Shown piece after piece: positions 42,786 to 54,506 of a stretch of DNA of 64,000 bases. The DNA comes from a virus: IMG/VR virus record IMGVR_UViG_3300042559_001567, positions 52,121 through 116,120 of that record. One strand, given 5' to 3'. The position numbers and the translations under genes are program-made. The notes below the pieces were generated by a model, which did no database searches, was not told where the DNA came from, and saw only the letters and a list, made by a program, of their open reading frames with translations. Positions within the stretch are counted from its first letter, which is position 1. Each line of letters opens with the position of its first letter.

Positions 42786-45503
42786 ATGGTAAGGTATATA
42801 TATGTTAAACTTCAGGGGAACTCCGCAAATGGACCTTACAACATCTACTATGATGATTTGTCTACATTGGCGACTCTGTACTATGAAAATAGTCCTGCAA
42901 CAGGTTTAACATTAAGTCAATTAACTTTTTATGATGGAGTTTTAGTTTCTGTACCATTAGAAACAACTAAAATTATTGTTAAAAATATAGATTTTATTTG
43001 TGAAAATACGTTAGATATTACTTTAGCGCCATTAACTCCAACACCTACCCCAACGGTGACAGTTACACCAAGTATTACACCTACCAATACGGTTACACCA
43101 ACTATTACTTTAACACCAACAAATACCGTAACACCGACAGTTACACCAACTATTACATTAACACCTACGAATACAGTTACACCAACGGTTACACCTACTA
43201 TAACACCAACCAAAACTACTACACCAACACCAACTAGAACTCTTACACCAACGCCAACACCATGTATTTGTCCTGAAGGTTATACTATGAAACCAGACCA
43301 TTCTGGATGTTATAAAGTGGTTACAACTAACCCAACTTTAAACACATATGACACACCTGCGGCTGGTGATGATAACGTAAACTACGGTCAATGGGGAGTT
43401 AGAATTTATAATTTAAATGATTTTAATGGTACGGGTAACTCAATAAGTGGAACGTATGGTTTTGAAGGTAATACTGCCCTTTACGACGGTTCATCAACAA
43501 CTACAGTAGAAACTTTTTGGTCTACAAGAATGAATGATAATAATGTTTGGGTTAGTGGTAATCCAACATATATGGGGATGGTTAGTTTTTGTACCACAAT
43601 TACATTAACAGAAACAAAAACTTATTATATCGGTATTGCTGGTGATAATGATGTTACAATAAAAATTAATGGGACAACAATAGTTGACCAAGCGGATAAT
43701 TCACCACAATCTAACTTTAAGTTTTGGCACGTATACCCTTACCAATTAAATGCTGGAGATAATATTATTGAATTAGAAAACTGGAATAGAAGTAGTGTAG
43801 GTTCATTTTCTGCGGAAATTTACAACAATACATTATCAGAATTATCAAATGCCACAAGTACTTCCATGATAACAAGAGTATTCTCAACAGGAGATTACTT
43901 ACCTGGAGGTTCTAAGGCAGGTCAAGGATTCTGTTCTAATTACTCTTGCCCTACTGGTTACCTATTAGATACGTCCAATCCGAGTAACTATCGTTGTGTT
44001 AAGACTGAATATCTTGATTGTGGAACAATTATACCAACACCAACACCAACACCAACTATAACACCAACACCAACTATAACACCAACACCAACTATAACAC
44101 CAACACCAACCAAAACTCTTACACCTACACCAACAAGTACACCAAGAGATTGTGCTGGATGTACTTCATATGATATCGTTATCACACAAGGAGATATTAA
44201 TTTAAGTACTGACGGTAAAGTATATGTTTATTATTATCCATGCGGAACAACTACCGGAGATATGGATTACCTAACGTTCTCAAATCCAGGTACATATGTA
44301 GATTATATTTGTACGGACAACTGTTCAACAGAAGCATATGTTTGTATACAAAATGGTGAAGAATGTGCATCACCACAAAATAATTCAAGATTAGTAGAAA
44401 GAGATGGAGATTGTGCAACTTTAAGTAATATATTTAAAAGTGTTTCATGTAGTAATACGGAATATCAATTTACTATATCATCACCAGGTTATACATACAT
44501 AAACACTAAATTTGACATTGGTCAAACTTATGGTAACGTACCTGTAACTGTATCATATACCTCATTGAATTCATCGGATGAAGTATTTGTGGGTAATTAT
44601 GATGAAAAAATAGGTGAAGCATACTCATCAACACTCGGACAAGTTGTTTACCAAGAAGATGTTGTTGGTTTTTATAGTACAAAAGAAAAAACAACAATGG
44701 ATGTGGTTGTGTATTCAACAGCATATGAAAACATCTTTATACCTTATACATTAACAATAAAAATTGAATGTCCAAGTACATTAGATTGTGGTAGTAATTT
44801 AGTTACTAAAACATACATTACCGGAACTCAAATAAATGTAACAGATCCTGGTTATATAAAATACGATACTAATACTGATACCGTTTATAAGTTTATATCA
44901 TCAACGGGAATGCACAGAATAGATGATTGTTACGTTTATGAATCATTGACCGGCGGTACACCATATGTCGATTTGGCGTCATTCACTGAGTTATATAGTG
45001 GTTATTCATGTAATGCCGGAACTGACGATTGTTTAGAAATAACATTTGTTTCTAATAGTGAGATAGAAACCACAATTGGGTGGGTTAGTTGTGTTGGAGC
45101 TTGGAGAACTAGAATATTAACCGCTGGTGAAATATTCACAACTTGTGGAATAAAAGATAGCGGATATGGACAAGGAGTTTCAATTTCACAAGGTGATTCA
45201 TGTTCAGGAACGGTAACACCTGCCGATATATATTACAATGATACCTCAGCTGAATATTATATGGTTGGATATTTTAGTAATGTTAAAGATAATAATAATA
45301 TGTGTGGAGGGTATCCAATTAGTTTCTATTACGTACCAGGACCTACTTTATTTTCACCACCAAGTTATGTTTTCCAAGATGCTGCCGGTACATTACCATT
45401 CAATTTAAATTATTTTGTACATGGTTTATTTGGAGGTAAATCTGGATATGATTATAATAAAACAACTGGTGAAGTTGGATTACAAAATTATACATGTTTA
45501 TAA
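42786..45503 (+). CDS. virion protein with PA14-like domain and Pro-Thr linkers (putative receptor binding)
   Basis: 905 residues. An N-terminal ~75-residue domain (MVRYIYVKLQGNSANGPYNI, ending in LAPLTP) is followed by a Pro-Thr linker (~79-160). A Cys-x-Cys-P-E-G-Y-T element then leads into a ~150-residue region (~200-355) with WGVRIYNLNDFNGTG, TKTYYIGIAGDNDVTIKING and D-N-I-I-E-L-E-N-W-N. This is the look of PA14/GLEYA-like carbohydrate-binding domains, with the D-N-D-V segment as possible ligand/calcium site. A second linker lies at ~415-453. The remaining ~450 residues contain several Cys-rich beta modules (CAGCTSYDIVITQGDINLST; YIKYDTNTDTVYKFISSTG). It probably recognises a surface polysaccharide or glycoprotein. 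The domain call is by eye. Confidence 0.55.
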   Translation: MVRYIYVKLQGNSANGPYNIYYDDLSTLATLYYENSPATGLTLSQLTFYDGVLVSVPLETTKIIVKNIDFICENTLDITLAPLTPTPTPTVTVTPSITPTNTVTPTITLTPTNTVTPTVTPTITLTPTNTVTPTVTPTITPTKTTTPTPTRTLTPTPTPCICPEGYTMKPDHSGCYKVVTTNPTLNTYDTPAAGDDNVNYGQWGVRIYNLNDFNGTGNSISGTYGFEGNTALYDGSSTTTVETFWSTRMNDNNVWVSGNPTYMGMVSFCTTITLTETKTYYIGIAGDNDVTIKINGTTIVDQADNSPQSNFKFWHVYPYQLNAGDNIIELENWNRSSVGSFSAEIYNNTLSELSNATSTSMITRVFSTGDYLPGGSKAGQGFCSNYSCPTGYLLDTSNPSNYRCVKTEYLDCGTIIPTPTPTPTITPTPTITPTPTITPTPTKTLTPTPTSTPRDCAGCTSYDIVITQGDINLSTDGKVYVYYYPCGTTTGDMDYLTFSNPGTYVDYICTDNCSTEAYVCIQNGEECASPQNNSRLVERDGDCATLSNIFKSVSCSNTEYQFTISSPGYTYINTKFDIGQTYGNVPVTVSYTSLNSSDEVFVGNYDEKIGEAYSSTLGQVVYQEDVVGFYSTKEKTTMDVVVYSTAYENIFIPYTLTIKIECPSTLDCGSNLVTKTYITGTQINVTDPGYIKYDTNTDTVYKFISSTGMHRIDDCYVYESLTGGTPYVDLASFTELYSGYSCNAGTDDCLEITFVSNSEIETTIGWVSCVGAWRTRILTAGEIFTTCGIKDSGYGQGVSISQGDSCSGTVTPADIYYNDTSAEYYMVGYFSNVKDNNNMCGGYPISFYYVPGPTLFSPPSYVFQDAAGTLPFNLNYFVHGLFGGKSGYDYNKTTGEVGLQNYTCL

Positions 45504-45516
45504 AATTAACTGAAAA

Positions 45517-45807
45517 ATGGCAATAACAACATTAAAAGTTCCTGAAATATCGAACAATTTTAATAAGGTAGATAAAATAATTTGGTTTAATGTGTCTGAT
45601 ATTGAAGGTACATATAGTATTAATCTTTTCATAACACCTAGCCAATCTTTAGATACTACTGTTAGCGTTTTCAATTATTCAACAAAAGAAGAACGTTTTA
45701 ATAAAACATACCTAAAGTCGTCAAATAGTGGTATTATTAATGAGACAATAAAAATAAAACATACTCCCGGATTAAATTCACCAATTTACGGACTAAAAAC
45801 AAGTTAA
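45517..45807 (+). CDS. small unknown virion-region protein (96 aa)
   Basis: 96 residues, beta-rich, no Cys, no hydrophobic helix: MAITTLKVPEISNNFNKVDK, then YSINLFITPSQSLDTTVSVF. Not recognised. It lies 13 bases after the PA14-like gene and 15 bases before the giant adhesin gene and is therefore co-transcribed with them. It could be a small trimerisation or fibre-assembly factor, or a short fibre knob; position is the only support. Confidence 0.6.
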   Translation: MAITTLKVPEISNNFNKVDKIIWFNVSDIEGTYSINLFITPSQSLDTTVSVFNYSTKEERFNKTYLKSSNSGIINETIKIKHTPGLNSPIYGLKTS

Positions 45808-45822
45808 AAGTAATTATAGTAG

Positions 45823-48800
45823 ATGAGTTCATTTGAAATAAATTGTACAGTAGCGGGGGAGGCACCAGATAATCTATCACACGAATGTGGTGTCACCAAA
45901 AGTTTAACATGGTCCGGAAACGGTACACATAGTGGACTTTCATTTTATTTATTAAGATCACAATTATCTGACTTAAAACTAACATATGTTTTTAAAATAC
46001 CAAAAGTATTAAAACTTTTAAAATTTATATTCACACCAATATCTCCAAATATTGGGTCAACAAAAGTTAAAGTAAGAGTAAAATACAAAGTAGACGGAGT
46101 TCTAAGAATATTAGATGAATATGATTTAGGTAATATATCTACACAAACAATAAAATATCACCAATTTTTGATGGATGCAAATATCGAAGATAATGGTTTT
46201 ATTATGTTAGATGTTATTACGTCCGATGGAACAAGTGGAGCGATCAACGTAGAATTAGATTGTAACCCATCATTAATTTTTGCTGAATTTTGTAGAGGGT
46301 TTACATCGTCAACCCAACATTGTTCAACTTGCCCACAAATAGTTACATATTATAGAGAAAAATTACCTAATTCACCAATTGTTGGTTTAGTGAATAAAAA
46401 CATTACCGATTATACACCATTTACAGTTGGACCATGGTACGTTGATCCATATTTACAAACTGAAATTAGCAGTAATGAAACTTTAACATTAAGTATTGGA
46501 GATTTAAATAATAGAACAAAATATAGTTATAATTCAACAACACACAAATTTGAATATTTAGGTAACTGTTTTGGTGACGGTTATGGTTGCGGTACAGGGG
46601 AATTAACAATACCGTTTAATTTAAGTGATTATACTGAAAGTACCCCTTTTATACCCGGAACGGAAGGTATTAAACCAAATGGATTAAAATACGCAATTAA
46701 GAATGTATTAGCGGGTACTGCAACTCAAAATAGAATAGTACCTGTAACAGTTACCGCCACAGATAGTGCTGAAGATGTATCATTATTAATAACTGATGGA
46801 TTATATGGTGGTCAAATTGGTGAAGTTTCATATTCATATAATTCTGGAAATTCTGGCGCATATAATGTTGTAACACCTTATAGTTTAATAAAAGTAAGAT
46901 ATAAACTTGGTGAAGGTGCTTTTATAAAAATTGGACCAAGAAATTTTAACACCTCTAAAACATTTTATGTTGTTACAAAAAGTGGAATGGTTAATCTTAG
47001 ATTGGCTGTGGGTCAAAATAAATCATTCAATGGAGGCACAACTAATGTGAAAGTTACAATTGGTTGCGGTAATGAGATATATGGTTATGATATGGGTGTA
47101 AATCCCTACTCACCATATGACGCGTATCATAATCCAACATTTGTTACTAAAATTTGGTCTAAGATACCAATATCACAATGGTCAGGTTCAACGAATAATT
47201 ATTCTGTAAAAGGTAATTACATTTGGATGGATGACTTATTGGCAACACCAGCTTTACCATATTTTTATGGAGATAGTGTAAGGACTTCACCAACGAATAA
47301 AGTCTATCAAGTAGGTAATTTATTAAAAAGAGATTTTGGGGTACAAGTAAATTACGTTGTTACAAAATGGTTATTCGGACCAAGACATACTAATGAAGTT
47401 ATAGATGGACCTGAAAATAAGGCAATGACCAACTTTAGAGAATTTTTTACAAATCCACCTGCGGATTACACATTCGACATAAGAAGAAGATATGTACCTG
47501 CAGACGTACAACCCACAATGGTTGGTGTTGGAACTCTAAATAAAATAATAAATGGTGCGGATTTATTACAACCATCTGTTTATTCATATTTGTTAGGTTG
47601 GAGCGGATTAACATCAAATGAGTATGATGTTAATAATAACACATTTACAACTTATGATTTTGGAAATGAAAGACACATACCTGCCACAGGATTTGAACAT
47701 TGTGTGAATTACATGACTAGAGGGTATGTTGGTGGAAGTAACATACCAGATTTGAAAAAATACATGCCAGACAATAAGTTCAAATTGTGGGCTGGTGGAG
47801 GAGGTCTTGCGGCTAATTACTTTGAAACTCATACTTTAGGTCTTTTTACAGATGCCACAAATACGGCTCTAATTTCAAATGGATTAAGTGGAGTGTGGAA
47901 TAAAATTGCAGTAACGTTAATTAGATTTATTTGGCCTCTTTTAGTTTTTGCCGCACTTGTTTATTTAATAATTCCACAACAAAAATTATTTGTACAAAAA
48001 CCAAAATATTTTAGAAAACGATATTCAAATAGACCTTTCTTAAATGATGATGATTCTGTTATTAAATTATATGATGATTTAACTGGAATTATAAGTGGGT
48101 ACTATTCAGATGGTGGATATATCTATTTTGTACCGAATGAATCAACAACAGGGTTATCAACAATTAGAAAATTGTCATACAAATATGTTGACGGAATTAA
48201 AACATATAATGAAGTTGATATTCTAAATGATGTAACAAAAAGAGAATATATTACCGACGTACATAGATTATTCTTTCTATCTTATGTTTTTGGTTTCCCT
48301 GAAAAATACTCAACCAATCCAACACTATATAGTAGTAGTGCAATTTCGTTAATTGGCGACGGACAAGACTCAACAACAATTGGTGAATTAAATAATCCTG
48401 TACCATTATCATATTCACTCCCTGAGGGATATATCGTATCAATGGTATCACAGCAAGATGCTGATAATCAAGCACAGGCTTATCTTGATAGTTTAACAAC
48501 TTCATTAAGTACAAATACAATATCTGCAGAGAAAAAACCAGGCGTAATTAATATTGAAACATATTTTACACATGAATTAAAATTGGAAACGTCACCAAAT
48601 TATTTTTCACTTTGGTATGATAATTCAGATTCTTTAGGTATAACAATAAATAAAAAATTATATTATGATGTTGATGGTAAACTATCAGCATTAAATGGAT
48701 ATTATAGAGATTATAAAAAGAATAATTTAGTATTTTATAAAGTTCAATATGGTATTGTTACTGATATTTTTTCAGGAACAAATTCTTTAACATCACAATT

Positions 48801-51800
48801 AAATGGTGGAACTTATAATTTGAATGGTGATGATTTTGATTATACAAGTGCTTGGTTTATAGACTCATATAACCCAAGTGATTTATCATTATCATTTGGA
48901 AATGATTTTGACGGTCTTATAACAAACTGGAACACAAATTTATTTTATACTGGTGATACGATTAATAAAGGTATAATAAAAAATAGAACAAATCCTGACG
49001 GTTTTTATATTTATGATAACAACTTAACTGCAACAACATATAGTGAGGCAAATGAATCCTCATACAGAGAAGTTTATCCTTTTGATAGTAATGTATTTAC
49101 ATATTATAAACCACAAACACTTTTTATTAATGTAGAAGAAGTTTCTGATTTAGATAATGATGATAATGGTTTAAATTTTAACGTTTTTGATTCTAATGGA
49201 AATGTATCACCAACATATGTTGGGATTACATTTACTGTAAACATTTACACGGGAAGTACCGTTTTATTTACAACAAAAAACGTTACAATTGAACCAAATG
49301 AAACAACTAAATTCGTCCAATTAAATATTCCATATACAGGAGGAACAATTACAAGTGTTAATATTACAAGTTGGGATTCACCAAACCCATATAATAAAAC
49401 AACATTTGAACAAGGATCATTTGCACAAAGCGCGGGTGTTACCCCATGTGAATATTATAGTGGAACAACATACATTGTTGATTCATATGGTTTTGTACAA
49501 TATGATGAATATAACATAAGTACGGGAATTGTTGATACAATTTATTCAAACGTTACCGAAGGTATATACATAATAAATGAACCAATTGCATATAAATCTT
49601 TAAAAGGTTCACAGGACGAAGTTAATTATTATCCTGTTGCAAATATTAGAATTTTAGAAACTGGAGATTGTTACTTATTACCAACACCTACACCAACCCC
49701 AACTGTAACATCAACCGTTACTCCAACACCAACCAATACGGTTACACCTACAGTTACTCCAACAAATACAGTCACACCAACATTAACACCTACTCAAACG
49801 CCAACACCAACAACAGTTTGTGAATTTGGATTATCTGTAATTGTGTTAACACCAACACCAACACCAACAACCACCGTTACACCAACAAATACTGTTACAC
49901 CTAGCGTTACACCTACTAATACTGTTACTCCATCATTAACACCTACTCAAACACCAACACCAACAACTATTTGTGAATTTGGTTTATCAGTGGTTGTATT
50001 AACCCCAACTCCAACTCCAACACCTACCAATACGGTTACACCAACTATAACTCCATCTGTAACACCAACAAATACAGTTACACCAACAGTTACTCAAACT
50101 CAAACGCCGACACCAACAACCGTCTGCGAATTTGGTTTATCGGTTCAAGTACTAACACCAACCCCAACTCCAACACCTTCCGCAACACCAAACTACCCAC
50201 CAACGGATATTTCATTAAGTAATAGTTCAATAAATGAAAATACTGCAACAGGTACAACCATAGGTACATTTAGTTCAACAAGTCTTGATCCGGGTGATAC
50301 ATACACTTATACATTAGTTGCGGGCACAGGAGATGATAACAATGGTAGTTTTACAATAACAGGTTCATCGTTAAAAAATGGATTTATACCAAACTACGAA
50401 TCAAAAACTTCATACTTAATTAGAGTTAGAAGTACGGATAGCATTGGACAATATACTGAAAAACAATTTACAATTACTATAAATAATGTTAATGAAACAC
50501 CATATGCATTATTATTAAGTAATACATCACAAGCTGAAAATACGGCATCAAATACAACAATAGGCACATTCTCAACATCGGATGTGGATAGTGGAGATAC
50601 ATTTACATATAGTTTAGTTGCAGGTACTGGCGACACAGATAATGCATCATTTAATATTAGTGGTGCGAATTTAAGAAATACATCTGTGTTTAACTATGAG
50701 GCTAAATCACCATCAACATATTCAATTAGAGTTAGAACAACAGATGCAGGTGGATTATATCACGAAGCAACATTTACAATCACAGTTACAAACGTAAACG
50801 AGGCACCAACCGATATCTCAATAAGTTCAGCGTCAATATCCGAAAATGTACCAACAGGTACAACAATCGGTACATTCTCAGCTACAGACCCTGAAGGTGG
50901 TGTAATGACATTTGCATTACACGATACTGTAAATTATCCTGATAATAGTAGTTTCACAATTACATCGGGAGTATTAAAAAGTGCTGCAGTGTTTAACTAC
51001 GAAGCACAGGCGATATATTATATTAGAGTACGAGTAACTGATAGTACAAGTTTAACATTTGATAAAACAATAACAATATCAATTACCGACGTAACAATTA
51101 CACCATCATTGTCAGTCACTAACGCAACATGTTATGGTAGTACGGGTTCAATTGTTGTAAGTAGCGTTGCTGGAGGTACCGCAAATTATACATATTCTAA
51201 AGACGGAACAAATTACCAAGCTAGTGCAACATTTTCCAATTTAACCGCTGGTAGTTATGATATATATGCAAAAGATACATATGGTGAAGTTGGTAGCACA
51301 AATGCAACCGTAACACAACCATCACAACTTAGTGTAACAACATCTTCAACAACTATACCAACATGTTGGACAGGTACAACAGGACAAATAATATTGTCTG
51401 GGTCTGGTAGTTCAGGTTTATACGATTATTCAATTTCATTAAATGTCGATACGGCTAATGCTAGTAGAACATGGCAAACAAGTGCAACATTTAATAGTTT
51501 ATCTAGTGGATATTATTATGCTAAAATAAGAGATAGAAACACACCAAGTTGTATTTCATCTGTTTTTGGAATTGATTTAGCTAGAAGTCAACCATCAGCA
51601 TCGACTAGTGTTACTAATGTTGATTGTTATGGTAATTCATCAGGAACTATTGTTATTTCTTCCATGGGTGGAGGACAAGGAGGACCATATTCGATTAAAC
51701 TTAGTGATGTTAATACACAATCAGGAGGATCTTATCAAGAGACCACAACAAGTAGGTCATACGGTAGTAAACCAGCAGGAACCTATTATTACAAAATAAA

Positions 51801-53067
51801 AGACGGTCAAGGTTGTGAAAGTGATTGGTATTCAGTAACGGTGACACAACCAGGACAAATAACGGTATCGTTGGCGGTGGGAAATCACCCAACATGTTGG
51901 ACAGGTAATACAGGTTCAGTTGTTGCCACAGCATCTGGCGGCGTTGCAAGTCTTACATATTATATTAGTACCGATGGTATAAGTTATGGAAGTCCACAGG
52001 CAAGTGGTACATTCTCAGATAAACCAACCGGAACATATTCGGTAATGGTTTCAGATGGTGGATGTGTTGCATTTTCTAACAGTGTAACATTATCTAAATC
52101 CGCACCTACCGCAAATACATTAGCCGCTAATGTAAGTTGTTATGGTGGATCTAACGGTTCAATTACCGTATCAAGTCCATCAGGTGGAAGTGGTTCTGGA
52201 TATACCTATTCAAGAGACGGAGAAAATTACCAATCAAGCGGTTTGTTCAGTAATTTAAGTATCGGGACATATTCAATATACGTTAAAGACGGAGCTGGTT
52301 GTGTAAATGTTATTACAACAATAGTAATTACTCAACCTGCAGAACAAACTGCAACTATTACGGTTGATACATTTGCAACTTGTAACGGAACCGCGGATGG
52401 TGCAATTACATTGTCGTCATCTGGAGGAGTATTCCCTAAAACATATAGATTATATGCTGACACGTCAGCACCTTATAATACCTGTGGAGGAACTTTAGTT
52501 GGAACATATACAGGTGTAACTTCAGGGTCACCATCTGTTTCTGTTAGTAGTATTGATGAATATGGATACTGTCTTGAAGTTACCGATGCTAATGGTTGTG
52601 TTACAACTAGTGGAGTGGTTGGTACTACTGCTTGTATAGGAAATTGTTATAGTATTTACATCCCAACAAGTATGTTAACGAATAATGGTCAAGACTTATA
52701 TATTGAATATAGAAAAACTGATAATACATACGTTACTCGACCTTATGGTGATTTCGAACAAGCTGTTGGTCCAGGTGGAGGTATATTAATTAACATTTGT
52801 AGTACCATATCGGTATCATTTAGATATGGTGTTTCTGGATTCCAATTTGTTGAAGATGTTGGAATGGTAATTGGAATAGGTGGAAAATGTGATAATAGCC
52901 AATGGTGTGGAGGTAACGACCCTTATGTAGCACCAACTGGTGGAGGTGGTGGAGGTACTACTACTTATTCGTGTAAAGCTGAACCTGGTGGATTTTGTAG
53001 TGATTACACTTCACCGTGTGCATCGTTAGGTTTAATGAACTGTAGTGATTTGGAAGAAATTAACTAA
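45823..53067 (+). CDS. giant adhesin-like virion protein with hydrophobic segment, Pro-Thr repeats, cadherin-like and SprB-like repeats
   Basis: 2414 residues. Order of parts: a beta-rich N-terminal region (1-690) with a Cys-rich knot near residues 155-170; a single strong hydrophobic helix at ~697-718 ([19 protein letters not shown]) followed by a basic stretch ([12 protein letters not shown]); a second large beta region (~720-1280); three tandem 51-residue Pro-Thr/CEFGLSV units (~1285-1456); three cadherin-like repeats (~1459-1760, each with 'T-D-I-S-L-S-x-x-x-I-x-E-N' starts and 'F-x-I-T-V-x-N-V-N-E-x-P' ends); about six SprB-type repeats (~1760-2272, with C-Y-G-x-x-x-G-S-I-x-V-x-S and 'G-x-Y-x-I-x-V-K-D-G-x-G-C' cores); and a Gly/Cys-rich C-terminal domain. 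SprB repeats come from the Flavobacterium gliding adhesin, hence the host inference. Likely role: host contact at the tail tip. Confidence 0.65.
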   Translation: MSSFEINCTVAGEAPDNLSHECGVTKSLTWSGNGTHSGLSFYLLRSQLSDLKLTYVFKIPKVLKLLKFIFTPISPNIGSTKVKVRVKYKVDGVLRILDEYDLGNISTQTIKYHQFLMDANIEDNGFIMLDVITSDGTSGAINVELDCNPSLIFAEFCRGFTSSTQHCSTCPQIVTYYREKLPNSPIVGLVNKNITDYTPFTVGPWYVDPYLQTEISSNETLTLSIGDLNNRTKYSYNSTTHKFEYLGNCFGDGYGCGTGELTIPFNLSDYTESTPFIPGTEGIKPNGLKYAIKNVLAGTATQNRIVPVTVTATDSAEDVSLLITDGLYGGQIGEVSYSYNSGNSGAYNVVTPYSLIKVRYKLGEGAFIKIGPRNFNTSKTFYVVTKSGMVNLRLAVGQNKSFNGGTTNVKVTIGCGNEIYGYDMGVNPYSPYDAYHNPTFVTKIWSKIPISQWSGSTNNYSVKGNYIWMDDLLATPALPYFYGDSVRTSPTNKVYQVGNLLKRDFGVQVNYVVTKWLFGPRHTNEVIDGPENKAMTNFREFFTNPPADYTFDIRRRYVPADVQPTMVGVGTLNKIINGADLLQPSVYSYLLGWSGLTSNEYDVNNNTFTTYDFGNERHIPATGFEHCVNYMTRGYVGGSNIPDLKKYMPDNKFKLWAGGGGLAANYFETHTLGLFTDATNTALISNGLSGVWNKIAVTLIRFIWPLLVFAALVYLIIPQQKLFVQKPKYFRKRYSNRPFLNDDDSVIKLYDDLTGIISGYYSDGGYIYFVPNESTTGLSTIRKLSYKYVDGIKTYNEVDILNDVTKREYITDVHRLFFLSYVFGFPEKYSTNPTLYSSSAISLIGDGQDSTTIGELNNPVPLSYSLPEGYIVSMVSQQDADNQAQAYLDSLTTSLSTNTISAEKKPGVINIETYFTHELKLETSPNYFSLWYDNSDSLGITINKKLYYDVDGKLSALNGYYRDYKKNNLVFYKVQYGIVTDIFSGTNSLTSQLNGGTYNLNGDDFDYTSAWFIDSYNPSDLSLSFGNDFDGLITNWNTNLFYTGDTINKGIIKNRTNPDGFYIYDNNLTATTYSEANESSYREVYPFDSNVFTYYKPQTLFINVEEVSDLDNDDNGLNFNVFDSNGNVSPTYVGITFTVNIYTGSTVLFTTKNVTIEPNETTKFVQLNIPYTGGTITSVNITSWDSPNPYNKTTFEQGSFAQSAGVTPCEYYSGTTYIVDSYGFVQYDEYNISTGIVDTIYSNVTEGIYIINEPIAYKSLKGSQDEVNYYPVANIRILETGDCYLLPTPTPTPTVTSTVTPTPTNTVTPTVTPTNTVTPTLTPTQTPTPTTVCEFGLSVIVLTPTPTPTTTVTPTNTVTPSVTPTNTVTPSLTPTQTPTPTTICEFGLSVVVLTPTPTPTPTNTVTPTITPSVTPTNTVTPTVTQTQTPTPTTVCEFGLSVQVLTPTPTPTPSATPNYPPTDISLSNSSINENTATGTTIGTFSSTSLDPGDTYTYTLVAGTGDDNNGSFTITGSSLKNGFIPNYESKTSYLIRVRSTDSIGQYTEKQFTITINNVNETPYALLLSNTSQAENTASNTTIGTFSTSDVDSGDTFTYSLVAGTGDTDNASFNISGANLRNTSVFNYEAKSPSTYSIRVRTTDAGGLYHEATFTITVTNVNEAPTDISISSASISENVPTGTTIGTFSATDPEGGVMTFALHDTVNYPDNSSFTITSGVLKSAAVFNYEAQAIYYIRVRVTDSTSLTFDKTITISITDVTITPSLSVTNATCYGSTGSIVVSSVAGGTANYTYSKDGTNYQASATFSNLTAGSYDIYAKDTYGEVGSTNATVTQPSQLSVTTSSTTIPTCWTGTTGQIILSGSGSSGLYDYSISLNVDTANASRTWQTSATFNSLSSGYYYAKIRDRNTPSCISSVFGIDLARSQPSASTSVTNVDCYGNSSGTIVISSMGGGQGGPYSIKLSDVNTQSGGSYQETTTSRSYGSKPAGTYYYKIKDGQGCESDWYSVTVTQPGQITVSLAVGNHPTCWTGNTGSVVATASGGVASLTYYISTDGISYGSPQASGTFSDKPTGTYSVMVSDGGCVAFSNSVTLSKSAPTANTLAANVSCYGGSNGSITVSSPSGGSGSGYTYSRDGENYQSSGLFSNLSIGTYSIYVKDGAGCVNVITTIVITQPAEQTATITVDTFATCNGTADGAITLSSSGGVFPKTYRLYADTSAPYNTCGGTLVGTYTGVTSGSPSVSVSSIDEYGYCLEVTDANGCVTTSGVVGTTACIGNCYSIYIPTSMLTNNGQDLYIEYRKTDNTYVTRPYGDFEQAVGPGGGILINICSTISVSFRYGVSGFQFVEDVGMVIGIGGKCDNSQWCGGNDPYVAPTGGGGGGTTTYSCKAEPGGFCSDYTSPCASLGLMNCSDLEEIN
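49690..50165 (+). repeat. three tandem 153-bp units (Pro-Thr plus CEFGLSV module)
   Basis: The codons for C-E-F-G-L-S-V start at 49819, 49972 and 50125, an exact 153-bp (51-codon) period. Each is preceded by a Pro-Thr stretch and followed by V-L-T-P-T-P-T. The copies have diverged at synonymous sites (TGT GAA TTT GGA versus TGC GAA TTT GGT), so the array is not a very recent duplication. Confidence 0.85.
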
Positions 53068-53099
53068 TTAAAAAAAAGAATAAAACAAAAAAAAAACAA

Positions 53100-53108
53100 A
53101 TATTTATA
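53100..53108 (+). promoter_or_regulatory. candidate late promoter (ATATTTATA), 4 nt before ATG
   Basis: ATATTTATAGAATATG: the motif and following bases match those before the sheath gene (ATATTTATAGAATA), but here the ATG follows after GAAT. A start site 5-7 nt downstream of the motif would fall on the start codon. Confidence 0.45.
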
Positions 53109-53112
53109 GAAT

Positions 53113-53721
53113 ATGGCAGTAGTAACAGTAACAGGAACGGGATTAAATTTGGCAACGGCAGCAAATAATTTTACAGTGGCAATTATTGATCATTTGGGTA
53201 CAAGTACTCAGTACGCAACAAGTGTTTCTAGAGCATCATTAATAAGTGGATATAATGTTACGGTTAATCCGGGAGATGTTACAATTAGAGTAACAAGTAC
53301 TGGTGTTTGTAGTAGCTCGGCGGATATTAATATATCAATAGAGGCTTTACAATCATATAGACCAGGCCCAATAGAAGCCACCACATATGGAGCATCACCT
53401 GAAACTTTTATCGCGGCTGGTGGACGTGATGGTGGAGGTGGTAGTTATGAAGTAATAATTGGGGAGACGGATGTTTATTCTTTTATAAGTGAGACAGATT
53501 TTACAGTTACACACGTATCAACATCAGGTGGACTCAGTACAGGAGCTTTTTTAGCTGGTACTTTAGGTGCTCGTATTATAGGGTCTACAACTTTACAAAT
53601 GTTCGGGATGACAAGAAGTACTTATACACCAGACCAGTCAATTAACACCTCAGCGTATAGATTGACATATACCCCATCAGGATTATCAAGAGATGTTAAT
53701 TTTTATTGGTTCGTAGAATAA
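53113..53721 (+). CDS. small virion/fibre protein (202 aa)
   Basis: 202 residues, almost all beta strand. Ala/Thr/Val-rich N-terminus (MAVVTVTGTGLNLATAANNF), a Gly-rich middle (AAGGRDGGGGSYEV) and a C-terminal beta domain ending N-F-Y-W-F-V-E. No cysteine knot apart from C-S-S-S. Not recognised. It is preceded by its own candidate late promoter and lies between the giant adhesin gene and the structural genes leading to the gpI-like protein. Likely a fibre, adaptor or decoration subunit. Confidence 0.6.
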   Translation: MAVVTVTGTGLNLATAANNFTVAIIDHLGTSTQYATSVSRASLISGYNVTVNPGDVTIRVTSTGVCSSSADINISIEALQSYRPGPIEATTYGASPETFIAAGGRDGGGGSYEVIIGETDVYSFISETDFTVTHVSTSGGLSTGAFLAGTLGARIIGSTTLQMFGMTRSTYTPDQSINTSAYRLTYTPSGLSRDVNFYWFVE

Positions 53722-53751
53722 TTCATTTATTAAAAGTAATTAATTGTTTAT

Positions 53752-53793
53752 ATTGTACCAAATACATAGTAAAGATATTTACTAGTGTACAAT
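53752..53793 (+). other. two-tier hairpin immediately upstream of the gene at 53801
   Basis: An inner perfect 7-bp stem (TAGTAAA / TTTACTA, loop GATA, 53767-53784) sits within an outer 7-bp stem (ATTGTAC 53752-53758 / GTACAAT 53787-53793). The structure ends 7 nt before the ATG, so it could control ribosome access or be a protein-binding operator. No T tract follows, so it is not a terminator. Confidence 0.5.
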
Positions 53794-53800
53794 TTAAATT

Positions 53801-54481
53801 ATGTCAAATTTCGGTAGTTTTGCAACAATGTCATTCGTTATCCCATCATTCCTTTTGGAAGATGGTACGTATTCATCTATCGATTCGGTAACACAAAGTT
53901 TTTTAGATTTTAGAGATTCGGGTTATTATCAACACGATAATACCACTTTGGGACAGTCACCAATCACACCATATCCATATGAACAACATTTACCATCTGG
54001 TACCACTACGGGTTATACAACAAACGGGACGGTAATAAGTGTAATTACAGGTTATACCGGAACAACGTTTTTAGCGGTTGGTGGAAGTAGAATTGAAGAA
54101 AAAAGAAAATATGGGTCAACCGAATATGTTGGAGTAACTACGGGTACAACAAATGAAGGGTTAAAATACAAAGATTATACATTTACATATACGGGGCAAA
54201 CAATGGGTTCACAACATCTTTATTATAGGGACTATGAGGACGGTTATACGATGATAACAGGAAATACTTCGGGATTTACTAAAGAAACGATATATGACTC
54301 TATATTAACGAGAAACGAACATTTCTTGGGATTTGTGGAACAACCAACCGTTTATTCTGATGTTTTTGTTGAAAGAGGTAAACAAGGAGTGATGGAAGTG
54401 AACCTAAGATTAGGTGAAGTTGATAACATGGGAGAACTAAGTGTGTATAGTGGTGGGTATTTTAAAGTGAAAAAACAATAA
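53801..54481 (+). CDS. virion structural protein (226 aa)
   Basis: 226 residues, beta-rich with many aromatic and Thr residues (MSNFGSFATMSFVIPSFLLE; GTTTGYTTNGTVISVITGYT; SQHLYYRDYEDGYTMITGNT). The C-terminal stretch RGKQGVMEVNLRLGEVDNMG, followed by G-E-L-S-V-Y-S-G-G-Y-F-K-V, is well ordered and resembles attachment domains of baseplate proteins, but I recognise no family. It is preceded by an 8-gene-wide run of adhesins and a hairpin, and the next gene follows after 25 bases with its own late motif. Probably a baseplate or fibre-adaptor protein. Confidence 0.6.
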   Translation: MSNFGSFATMSFVIPSFLLEDGTYSSIDSVTQSFLDFRDSGYYQHDNTTLGQSPITPYPYEQHLPSGTTTGYTTNGTVISVITGYTGTTFLAVGGSRIEEKRKYGSTEYVGVTTGTTNEGLKYKDYTFTYTGQTMGSQHLYYRDYEDGYTMITGNTSGFTKETIYDSILTRNEHFLGFVEQPTVYSDVFVERGKQGVMEVNLRLGEVDNMGELSVYSGGYFKVKKQ

Positions 54482-54487
54482 AAATTA

Positions 54488-54495
54488 TATTTATA
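54488..54495 (+). promoter_or_regulatory. candidate late promoter (TATTTATA), also T4-type TATAAATA overlapping
   Basis: TATATTTATAAATA contains TATTTATA (54488-54495) and, overlapping it, the exact T4 late consensus TATAAATA (54492-54499) on the plus strand. The ATG at 54507 follows 11 nt after the first motif and 7 nt after the second. Confidence 0.5.
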
Positions 54496-54506
54496 AATAA
54501 AAAGAT

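Noticed and set aside
53706-53891. 61-codon frame between the 53113 and 53801 genes
   Set aside because: It overlaps both genes, runs through the two-tier hairpin and has no protein-like pattern.
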